From Tubulinosema ratisbonensis (lineage: Eukaryota > Microsporidia > Tubulinosematidae), in contig RCSS01000252.1 in the NCBI GenBank assembly GCA_004000155.1, positions 1-23,426 on the forward strand: a stretch of 23,426 nucleotides of DNA, given 5' to 3'. Shown one piece after another: positions 7,957 through 15,712 of this stretch. The position numbers were made by a program, and so were the translations under genes. Each line of letters starts with the position of its first letter. The stretch's first letter is position 1. Under the pieces are notes generated by a model. That model was not told where the DNA came from. It worked only from the letters and a program-made list of their open reading frames with translations, and made no database searches.

Positions 7957-8288
7957 ATTATTATTATTTTAAAAATATATTTTTAAAAATATTCTATTTT
8001 AAATTACAATCTGAGAAATATTATATTTAGATATTTATGATTTAAATATCAATTATATTTAAACTGTCAAAAGATTTTATAAGGAAAAGTATTAGTGAGC
8101 ATAGAATTATAATAAAGAAAATTTATATGAGATATTTTGAATATGCTCTTAAATTGGTGACTTATAAGAGGTAATTATTTTTCTTCGTATGATTATCTTC
8201 CCCTAATAAAACATAGTTAACTTTAAATTGAAAAAAAAAGATAATTAAAAATATTCATTTTAATCTTTTAAAACATTAAAATATTTAT
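7957..8288. other. Intergenic region without a recognisable gene
   Basis: The spacer between the tail-anchored protein and Rrp40 is A/T-rich. One plus-strand frame at about 8033-8173 is open for some 40 codons but has no start at its 5' end and no recognisable similarity. I see nothing else. Confidence 0.5.
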
Positions 8289-8843
8289 TTAAATTTCTCC
8301 AATAAACTTAAACACTTCACTTATCACTGCAGGTTCACCAACACAACAAACTTTTCCATTCAATCCTAAAAAGATTTTAAACTTATATCTTTTACCAATC
8401 TCATTTATCAATCCTAAATAAAGTTTTCTTATTTGGTATGGTGAAAATGATTCAATGTACCCTTCAACTTTGCCCAATTTATCACCATTACAACTTAAAA
8501 GTACTTCACTGCCNACTTTTATTACCTTTGCAAATATATAATCATTTACTTCTAATTCTGGTTTGTTTCTTTTTGTAGCATTGGTAAATGATAAGGAAGG
8601 AAGTACACCTATGAATCCGTTTAAGTCGCATTTGTAGAATTCTGAACATTTGTAGAATATTTTTATTATGACAAGATCATTTTCTTGTGGGACGTATATA
8701 CCTTTGGTATCTAAAAATGTGAGTGATCCTGCTTTGTATACCTCTCCTTGGACAACTGACAACCCTTCCTTGGTAAAATTCTTACAAACTTTCTCTTCTA
8801 ACTGTTCGCCTGGTAAAACATTTCTTAAAAAATTTATGCGCAT
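8289..8843 (-). CDS. RRP40: Exosome cap subunit Rrp40 (EXOSC3)
   Basis: The 184-residue protein matches Rrp40, an S1/KH-domain cap subunit of the RNA exosome that guides RNA into the complex for 3'-5' processing and decay. VLPGE at 9-13 begins the N-terminal domain. YVPQENDLVIIKI (50-62) starts the S1 domain. SFTNATKRNKPELEVND (85-101) corresponds to the Rrp40 signature ATKRNRP-x-V-x-GD, and the KH part holds FLGLNGKV (158-165), where the family has FGMNGR. It is shorter than yeast (about 240) and human (275) proteins, mainly at the N-terminus. Rrp4 and Csl4 are less likely because of the ATKRNKP and GLNGK motifs. One N base affects residue 110. It lies 32 bp downstream of the PMS1-like frame on the same strand. 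Confidence 0.88.
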   Translation of the reverse strand: MRINFLRNVLPGEQLEEKVCKNFTKEGLSVVQGEVYKAGSLTFLDTKGIYVPQENDLVIIKIFYKCSEFYKCDLNGFIGVLPSLSFTNATKRNKPELEVNDYIFAKVIKXGSEVLLSCNGDKLGKVEGYIESFSPYQIRKLYLGLINEIGKRYKFKIFLGLNGKVCCVGEPAVISEVFKFIGEI

Positions 8844-8875
8844 AAATTAAATATTTTTTTTAATTTATTCAAAAA

Positions 8876-9376
8876 TCACAAAACTCTGCACACAGGTCTG
8901 CCATGCGGACACCACCAAGGTTTATCTAATAAGCTTAAGTCATAAACAACACTACTCATCTCTTTATGGCTCAATTTCTGACCAATCATAATGCTCATTC
9001 TACATGCTTTTGATTTAATAATTTCATTTAATTTGTTACTTAATTCTAACCCATTTTTTACATCCTCAACAAAATCTACAAAATCTTTGTATAAAAAATC
9101 TATTCCTTTATAAACTGGCAATGTGATAAGTTTGTTATTTTTTACCACATAACCATTTTTATCAAATAATTCTAAATTATCATTTATGATAAGTAAATCT
9201 AATTCATCTAATTTTATTTCTATTGGTTGAATTAAATATTGTTTTTTTAAATTTAATTCTTTTTTTAATTTCTCATAATTTTTTATTTCGTCAGCAGCGT
9301 GTTGATCAATTATTATTCTGTGATTGAGAAATGAACATAAAATGAATCCTTGGTTAAATTGACCAATTATTTTCAT
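8876..9376 (-). CDS. PMS1: PMS1-type MutL C-terminal endonuclease domain, without the ATPase half
   Basis: The 166 residues correspond to the C-terminal domain of eukaryotic PMS1/PMS2, the mismatch-repair nicking endonuclease that pairs with MLH1. The metal-binding endonuclease motif DQHA-x2-E-x4-E is intact at 24-35, with ACR at 124-126 and the zinc-binding CPHGRP at 156-161. The listed ATG is probably internal: the frame continues upstream without a stop to the N at 9475, and the residues just before the ATG (about ten, NSFSQ next to MKIIGQF) match the family's region before IGQFNLGF. A TAA follows at 9478-9476 unless the N hides an indel. No GHKL ATPase domain is found in 9480-9871, where Nep1 begins. 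The gene is therefore truncated, decaying or split. Homology is strong; function is uncertain. Confidence 0.85.
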   Translation of the reverse strand: MKIIGQFNQGFILCSFLNHRIIIDQHAADEIKNYEKLKKELNLKKQYLIQPIEIKLDELDLLIINDNLELFDKNGYVVKNNKLITLPVYKGIDFLYKDFVDFVEDVKNGLELSNKLNEIIKSKACRMSIMIGQKLSHKEMSSVVYDLSLLDKPWWCPHGRPVCRVL

Positions 9377-9475
9377 CTGTGAAAAAGAATTTTTTTGTAT
9401 TTCTAATGAGGAAGAAATGTTTATTTTTTTAAAAACAAATGTTTTCTCACTATTTTCTTCTTCATTATTTTCTTN

Positions 9476-9871
9476 TTATTTTCACTCAGTGAATATTTAA
9501 TTTTTTAAGTTTAAGTTTACCATTTCTAATGCTCATTTATTAAATGTAATTTTAAGCACCCTTTTTTTCATAATGTTACAATATTATGCAACAGAAATAA
9601 ATTTCAAATATTTAACAATTTAAATTTTAGAGAGTATAAAATAAATATTGTAATTCTTTTAATCATATTCATCTGCAAAGTTTTTTGTTATATTCAGATA
9701 ATTTCTGACTGAATTACAAATTTTTAAGTAAGAAATTTTATCATTTGTTTTATTCTTACAAATCATTGGTAAAATATTTTAACCGAAATCCCAATTTACT
9801 TTAAACCAAAAATTTATAAACTAAAAAAAATTTTTTTGTCATTCAGTACCCTTTTAAATATTATTTATTCA
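9476..9871. other. Region upstream of the PMS1-like frame with no ATPase domain
   Basis: A complete PMS1 would need about 1.5 kb more coding sequence here. Instead the stretch is A/T-rich with stops in all frames. A short minus-strand ORF beginning MSIRNGKLKL (about 9523 down) ends at a TGA by 9486. Nothing resembling the GHKL ATP-binding motifs is present. Confidence 0.6.
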
Positions 9872-10423
9872 TTAAAATATATCATTAGCTTCTTCGTATA
9901 AACTACATATCTTAACACAACAAACAAACGCAGACAAATCAAAGTCACTCAACTTAACTCTCATTTCTTCTTCTTCAAACACATCTTCACTGTTCTGATC
10001 TGCATTAAGAAATATAGTAATATCTTTATTTACAAATAAAGACTTATCAATCTTATTACCATCCTTGCTCAGTCCAATCTTTAATGTACCTGGGTTCATA
10101 TTCTCTCTTAGATCATTCTTTAAGATTCTGATCAAATATTCTTTTTTTTCGTTCATGATTTTTCTTTCTTTAAATAATTTAGGAAATAAACCAAGAAACC
10201 TTTCTAATGTTCTTGGTACTCTCATAATAGGATTAATTTCTAATAAAACATTCTCAACTGTTTGTATTAATATTCTTAAGTTTCCTGATTTGCAGGCGGG
10301 GCTGTCTATTAATGCTAGTATGCACTGATGAGTTATGTCTAATCTTTCTTTTGATTGTTTTGGTTTACTTTTTTTCTTTGATGGATCTGATATGTGAGAT
10401 TTTAATAATATAACAGTTAACAT
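9872..10423 (-). CDS. NEP1: Nep1/Emg1-like SPOUT protein with a degenerate SAM loop
   Basis: The 183-residue protein matches Nep1 (Emg1), which assembles the small ribosomal subunit and N1-methylates a pseudouridine in 18S rRNA. RLDITHQCILALIDSP (27-42) corresponds to RPDITHQ-x-L-DSP, and VLLEINPIMRVPRTLERFLGL (split around 59-79) to VLIEVNPQTRIPRTFKRF, with the RNA-binding arginines retained. The C-terminal LSDFDLSAF (158-166) matches SISNYPLSAA. The family's glycine-rich SAM loop (GAFAHG type) should sit near 138-146. Here the stretch is FLNADQNSED, without the glycines. In yeast the assembly role is separable from methylation, so this may be a structural-only form. It is shorter than yeast Nep1 (252). 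A stop lies directly upstream of the start codon. Confidence 0.85.
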   Translation of the reverse strand: MLTVILLKSHISDPSKKKSKPKQSKERLDITHQCILALIDSPACKSGNLRILIQTVENVLLEINPIMRVPRTLERFLGLFPKLFKERKIMNEKKEYLIRILKNDLRENMNPGTLKIGLSKDGNKIDKSLFVNKDITIFLNADQNSEDVFEEEEMRVKLSDFDLSAFVCCVKICSLYEEANDIF

Positions 10424-11590
10424 ACGTTAAAAAGGAATTTTATTCAAAAAAATATATATTTCAATTGTACGATTAAAAAAAAATAAAATAAAAATAAAAA
10501 TTAAAATAAAAATAAAAATAAAAATTAAAATAAAAATTAAAATTAAAATAATTATTAAATATTTTGTATTTGAATTTTTCTACTTTTTGGATAAATTACC
10601 AAGTTATTATAAAAAATTATTTTAAAAGATTTCAATTATTTAGTTTTATTAACTTTGATTATTGAGATATTTGTGATTTACACTACTAAACATTTAAAAA
10701 TAAACAATAGTTAATTTTTTGGAATCAATTTAATATTTTTGTGACTGTAAATATTTAAAAAAGAACAAAAAATTTTAATGATACAATAAAAAATATTCAA
10801 ATAATCAATTTAAATCTTACGAAAAACTCTAATTGTTCTAAATTCAAAAAAAAAATAATATTTTTTATTCATTTTTTAATAAACTGTAAAGAAATAAACA
10901 TCATAAACAATGGTTTTATTTTTTTAAAAATTGTTTCTTAGCACTACAAATAGATATTTTTCAGTTTAACCCACAAGAATTTGCTTTAAATAAAAAATAT
11001 TTTTATTGTTTATAAAATATATTTAAAATAAAATTAATAGCTTTGTTCAGTGATTTTTAATATATTTGTAACAAATTTATTTTTATAAAATCTAAAACAA
11101 ACAAATTTTCATATAGTGAAATTATTTAACTAATTGAAATGTCGATTATGAATATTTTTTTTTAATGAATAAATAAAAATTAAATATGTTTATTCAAAAA
11201 TTAAAAGAATAGAGAAATGAAAATAAATAGTCTTAAGAAGTTTTTAGAACTTTAAAGCCTTATTTTAATATATCAAAGGTGTATTACTAGAAATCTATCA
11301 AAGAAGCTACTAATTTTACATTTATAATAGTCACGTAGGAAGATAAAAAAACTTTATAAAATTTTCGTATTTAAAAAAATATTTTTAACCATTGTAAATA
11401 AAAGACCATATATATCTTTTCAGATAAATAAAGATTGAAATGTCTAAAATAATAGATTCTGCTAAACTTAAAAAAGGTTTATATCAGCGAATTTTTTAAG
11501 TCACTGCGCAGTTTAAATAGTTTATCAAAAAAACATTTTTAAAATACAAAAAAATTTTTTTTATTATATTTTATAAAAATTAATCGATTT
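10424..11590. other. 1.2-kb gene-poor region
   Basis: Besides the A-rich microsatellite at 10474-10552, this stretch is A/T runs. Slightly more mixed sequence lies at about 11260-11340 and 11480-11515, but every frame there is broken and no RNA family is recognisable. It spans the upstream side of Nep1 and the 3' side of the putative secreted protein gene. Confidence 0.5.
10474..10552. repeat. (AAAAT)n/(AAATT)n microsatellite
   Basis: About 80 bp consist solely of A-runs of three to five separated by single or double T, with no C or G. It lies upstream of Nep1. Confidence 0.8.
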
Positions 11591-12094
11591 TTATTTTTTT
11601 CTGTATTTTCGATAAATGTAATCACCAATATCATATATCATGTTAGTAAAACTTACTATTAACCCTGTCTTATTTTTTACAATCCTATCAAGCTCACTTA
11701 AAAAAATTTTTGCTACGCTTTTGCGATCAGTAGGATCCTCACAATTTTTTATGGCTTTAAGCAACTTCATCCTGTTTGCTTTTATATAAAATGGTTTATC
11801 AAACAAGTCTTCGATAGCATGTAAAAAAGAAGCAAACATAATATTTAGCAAATCACTTCTATCTTCTTCTTTATTCCAAAAACATTTACTAAATGAACTA
11901 AATTGAGTTTTAATTTCTTTTTGAAAAAAATTATACAGATTTGAGTAAATAGTACTTTTTAGTTTGTTTTTGTCAAAGGGTAAAATCCACAAAGGATTTG
12001 GATGTACACCTTTTGACAACCTTATAAGTCCATCGATTCCTTTTGAATTATTAAAAAACCCTGCTGAAAGTATTCCTACAATAAAATATAACAT
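11591..12094 (-). CDS. Putative secreted protein of unknown family
   Basis: The 167-residue protein begins with a short hydrophobic stretch (MLYFIVGILSAGFF, 1-14), resembling a signal peptide with a possible cleavage site soon after. The rest has no further membrane helix and ends in a very basic YRKYRKK. A conserved-looking core holds GVHPNPLWILPF (29-40) and helical segments with scattered Cys (C71, C103 region). I do not recognise the family. Microsporidia secrete many lineage-specific proteins to the spore wall, polar tube or host cell, so secretion is a reasonable inference but not shown. The frame is clean, has better amino acid balance than chance A/T-rich ORFs, and is flanked by long non-coding DNA. 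Confidence 0.6.
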   Translation of the reverse strand: MLYFIVGILSAGFFNNSKGIDGLIRLSKGVHPNPLWILPFDKNKLKSTIYSNLYNFFQKEIKTQFSSFSKCFWNKEEDRSDLLNIMFASFLHAIEDLFDKPFYIKANRMKLLKAIKNCEDPTDRKSVAKIFLSELDRIVKNKTGLIVSFTNMIYDIGDYIYRKYRKK

Positions 12095-12451
12095 TTTGAC
12101 GGAAAAGAAAATTTAGTTTATAAAGATTTAAAAATTAGAATGTTCTTAGATGATGGAAAAAATTATTATATGATAAGAAAATAGAAATTAACTATTTGAA
12201 GAAAAGGCATTTTTAAATAAACATAAGTTTAAATTATAAAATCTAAAAAAATTGATATTATACTTATTATATAAATTATTATTTTGGGTTGCTATAATGA
12301 AGTGATTATTTTATTTTTAATATTTTCAAAATTATTTATTATTAATATTTTTAATACTTTTAATATTTTTTATATATTTTATATTTTTCTAATTTTTTAT
12401 ATGTTTGGGTTCACAAATAATTAAATATTTATTTTTTTAATATTAAATTTC
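12095..12451. other. Divergent spacer without a recognisable gene
   Basis: This 357-bp stretch separates the divergent putative secreted protein gene and the 52-residue ORF. It consists of A/T runs such as TTTTTAATATTTTT repeats near 12310-12400. No CCC is adjacent to either start. Confidence 0.45.
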
Positions 12452-12610
12452 ATGGATTCAGTAAATGAACTAGAAATACTAAAATCAAAAGAAATGGATT
12501 ATAAACATACAAAAAAAGAAATAAAAAGATTTGTTGATGAGAATTCTTCTTTAAATCCTATTACTATAATGTATTTGAATGAAATAGTAGACTTATTAGA
12601 AAAAGAATAA
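12452..12610 (+). CDS. Small ORF, 52 residues, hypothetical
   Basis: ATG at 12452 opens a 52-codon frame ending TAA at 12608-12610. The product is charged and helical (MDSVNELEILKSKEMDYKHT at the start, IMYLNEIVDLLEKE at the end), with Asp, Glu, Lys and Ser balanced in a way unlike random A/T-rich ORFs, which tend to be Phe, Ile, Lys and Asn only. The surrounding DNA is plainly non-coding. I recognise no family. The length and two-helix look would suit a small subunit of a larger complex, but that is speculation. Confidence 0.45.
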   Translation: MDSVNELEILKSKEMDYKHTKKEIKRFVDENSSLNPITIMYLNEIVDLLEKE

Positions 12611-12849
12611 ATAATATGAATTTATTTTTTATACTTTATTTTTTCTTAAAGATATTTTTAAATTACACTAAAAAATAAAATCAATCACTAAAATAGTAAA
12701 ACTATTTCATTAAATTACCCTATAAATATCCTAAAAATCACCTTAAAATATTGATAAATTATTTATATTTTGCTAAAGAATACCCATAAATTTTAATAAA
12801 TTTAAGAATAAAAAAATCTTGTATTAAAAATATATATTTTGATTTTCAT

Positions 12850-13286
12850 AGATTTTTTTTTGTTGCCTAGGGAATGGAAATCCATATGAAGATCTTTTTG
12901 CTATACCTTCTTTATAAGAATATTTATACCTAGTTGACGGAAACATACGGTAAAATATGTTTCTCCATATTAAGTATAGATAAAGACGCTTTGAGCTTTT
13001 AACCCGCTAAGATCAACTCCTGCACACTCTAATAACTGCTTAATTCTGCCTAAACTTGCAGAATTTAGATACATGATGTATTGATTTCCATCTACATAGA
13101 TGACAAAAAGGTGATATCTTTACTATAACTCTCTCAAGGTATTCTACTATTGCTATTATATTCACTTTAGGATATTTTTGATATTGTTTGCTAAACTCTA
13201 TCTTGTCATTACATAACTCTTCTCCGAGTAACCGCATTATAACTCATATTATCACAAAAATCGCAATCAAAGAATGTAATACTTGT
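12850..13286 (-). pseudogene. Decayed tyrosine recombinase of DIRS/Ngaro/Crypton type
   Basis: A GC-richer island carries a broken minus-strand coding region. From ATG 13237 one frame reads through KYPKVNIIAIVEYLERV; near 13105 the similarity moves to another frame, which runs to a TAA at 12972-12970 and contains SASLGRIKQLLECAGVDLSG and LKAQSV. These match, in order, the segments of eukaryotic transposon tyrosine recombinases typified by yPeLcpvktLkeYlerT, then TisrWik-vL-AGID-s-fkaHStR. The catalytic HxxR position reads QSVF, so it is dead even apart from the shifts. A further open frame to about 12850 (IWRNIFYRMF) may be the region with the catalytic Tyr, and an upstream frame (FFDCDFCDNM, to 13286) may be the 5' part. 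Family assignment is from pattern memory, not a search. Confidence 0.5.
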
Positions 13287-13894
13287 CTAGATTATATAAA
13301 ATTTGTATATTTATCCTATAATTTTTAAGATGTACATTTTTTATATTCTTAGTAAATTTTGTTATAAATAAAAGGTACTTCTTTAAAAAATATTTTTTTT
13401 GAATAGAAATATTGAGAATTAATCAATTTTCTCAATACAAAAATATTATGTAAACAATAGAAAACATTGAAAAAATATGATTTATATCCAATCTACAACA
13501 ATGAAACAATATAATTATTGTAAGAACCGCTTTCTATTATAATATAGAAAATCTAGAGCTTTCATTGCAAATCAAAAATTGTTTTTTTTCTAACATGATG
13601 TTTAAATCTCTCATGAAAAATTACAAAATATAACTCTTTCTTGAAAAGAAAAGAATGTTTTGGGATTTATTCACAAAAGTTTTTTAGATGTTCTTAAATA
13701 CTTTTAACACAAAAAAAATGTAATCGAGATGAGAATTATTTCATAATAATTTTATAAACTTTATGTGTTTTTGCAAATATAAGAAAATTATTGCATGTTA
13801 AAATTTATTCTCTAAAACTTTTCCCCAAAACAACAACATCACCTTCATAATTAACTCAAAAAAAGGCAAAAATAATTTTAAAAACCCATCAAAA
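13287..13894. other. Non-coding stretch downstream of the Exo84-like gene
   Basis: About 600 bp of A/T-rich sequence with all frames closed at short intervals. I see no RNA gene, repeat or regulatory site of note. Confidence 0.5.
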
Positions 13895-15016
13895 TCATTT
13901 ATTCACAAAGGTATTTTTCATATCAATCAGCAAATCGTCAATCCTTTCCTTAGCATTCTCATAATTCAACTTAAATTCTTTATCGTTAAATCCTAACGAA
14001 ATCATGAAATAAGAAAAATCAACCTCATTTCTTTTAATTTTTTGTTTTATTAATTTCAAGTAATTTTGAGTTTTTTGTGTATTAAAAACAAAAAATACTC
14101 TCTTTTCAACATATTTAAAAATAAACTTGATCTCTTCTTCTAAAATATATGCTCGCAGTGTTTGAAGATCATTAATCAATTCTTCTTGCTCATCATAAAA
14201 TTTCCAAAAATATTCGAAAACATCAGAGAGAAATTTTTCTGTTAATGAAATTTTGTTAATTTTTTTCATTCCAATAATAAACTTATTAACTAAGAAAGAG
14301 GCTGTTTGAGATAAATCCAGATGTTTGTTTTTAATAAAATCCTCTTTTGTATAAAATTCTAGAGAAGGCATTTCTTTAATTTCTGTAATTTGATCAAATT
14401 CTTGTGGTTGGAAATTAAATTCTTCAACCAACGAAACTATTTTTAAAACGGAATCTTTGTCTTTTTTAAATCTGAAAGATTCTTTTTCAGTCTTAATTTC
14501 TAAAACATCCTCTAAGCTCACCGCTTGTATTACATTGTAATTGAACACCTTTATTAGTCTATATTTATCCCCCTTGATTTTCTCTCCAATAAAAAATAAG
14601 TCATTTGTTAAAACAAGTAAATTATTCTCAAATAGATCAAAGTGAACCAAGTACCTTCCTTGGCTCACAAAATATTCCACATTCTCAAATTTAGACATCA
14701 AAATTTTAAAATCTTCCTTTTTTTTGCTATCAATAAATTCCGATTCAAAATCAAATTTTCTTAATGATTTGTTAAATTTATGAAATAATTTGTTGTACTG
14801 TGATGTCATCTTTGCTATTTCATTGTAAGTTGTAATTAAAGTAATGATATCTTCTTTATTGGCTAAAAAGTTTTTATACAATTCCTTTTCTGCCTCTTTT
14901 TTAAGAGTAGAATATGATTCTAAGGTAGATTTGAGTATTGGTAAAGAAAATCTTGGTGTTGTTTTGTTGACAATGACTGTTAAAGGTTCTTCTAATTCTT
15001 TTAATTTTCTATCCAT
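13895..15016 (-). CDS. Exo84-like exocyst subunit (N-terminal helices plus PH domain)
   Basis: The 373-residue protein has an N-terminal helical, probably coiled-coil part (about 25-110, STLKKEAEKELYKNFLANKE) followed by a PH-like module at about 112-200: VHFDLFENNLLVLTNDLFFIG (split at 124-144), then basic strands and a helix VLKIVSLVEEF. This order, with a LFLLND-like strand opening the PH domain after a Vps51-like helical region, is that of Exo84, the exocyst subunit that tethers secretory vesicles at the plasma membrane. The C-terminal half is helical. Yeast Exo84 has about 750 residues, so this is a strongly reduced form. Another PH-domain trafficking protein is possible. It is divergent from the ABCG gene across a 696-bp spacer. 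Confidence 0.55.
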   Translation of the reverse strand: MDRKLKELEEPLTVIVNKTTPRFSLPILKSTLESYSTLKKEAEKELYKNFLANKEDIITLITTYNEIAKMTSQYNKLFHKFNKSLRKFDFESEFIDSKKKEDFKILMSKFENVEYFVSQGRYLVHFDLFENNLLVLTNDLFFIGEKIKGDKYRLIKVFNYNVIQAVSLEDVLEIKTEKESFRFKKDKDSVLKIVSLVEEFNFQPQEFDQITEIKEMPSLEFYTKEDFIKNKHLDLSQTASFLVNKFIIGMKKINKISLTEKFLSDVFEYFWKFYDEQEELINDLQTLRAYILEEEIKFIFKYVEKRVFFVFNTQKTQNYLKLIKQKIKRNEVDFSYFMISLGFNDKEFKLNYENAKERIDDLLIDMKNTFVNK

Positions 15017-15712
15017 TTTTATAATCCTTTTTTTAAAATAAATATAATTTATTTTTTTTAATTTTTCACAGCTCCTAATATTTACTTAAAATTTATTAAT
15101 TTTTTAAATTCACAATCATGTTTGCTTAATTTCTTGTAAGACATTGGTTCTTACTTAATTTAGTTCATAAAGAAAAAACATTTATTTCTTATCCTACAAC
15201 TGCTAAAAACATTTTTTGAAATTAAATAATTTAATTTATTAAAAAATAATAATTATGAAATTGTATTAATTACATCTAAAAATTTATAAATATAAATATT
15301 TATTAGTTATAAATTTTTCATTTAAAAAGAATAAATTATTTAAAAAAAATAAAATAAATTTTCTATATTTAAGTTATAACACTAAATTGAATCTAATTAA
15401 AATGCTATTTTATTAAATAAAACAAATTCATTCAATCTTTTTTAACATGTAAAATTTTTATATGTAAGATTTTTAGTATTTTTGTGTGATTAGTAATATT
15501 TTTTATAAATTAAAAAATTTTTTCTTTGTTTATTTTAATTTAAAAATTTTTTAGTAAAAAAATGATTTGATTTTTTAATCTTCATCACAAAACTATTTTA
15601 ATTTAAATTCTGTTCTCAAAAAAATATTTAAATTCTTAGATCAATGTTTAATTTTAGAATTTATTTTAAAAAAAGTTTCTCCTTTATTTATAAATTAATA
15701 AAAAATTAAATT
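15017..15712. other. Divergent promoter region of the Exo84-like and ABCG genes
   Basis: The 696-bp spacer must contain both promoters. A/T runs dominate. One less A/T-rich patch at about 15100-15210 has a small hairpin-like pair (TTGTAAGA, TTCTTAC). No CCC lies close to either start, and I see no gene. Confidence 0.45.

Noticed and set aside
8033..8173. 40-codon plus-strand open frame
   Set aside because: No start codon near its 5' end, no start signal and no recognisable similarity.
9370..9390. Possible 3' splice site (pyrimidine run then CACAG) just before the PMS1-like ATG
   Set aside because: The residues encoded immediately upstream in the same frame fit the PMS1 family, so the sequence is more likely coding than an intron end.
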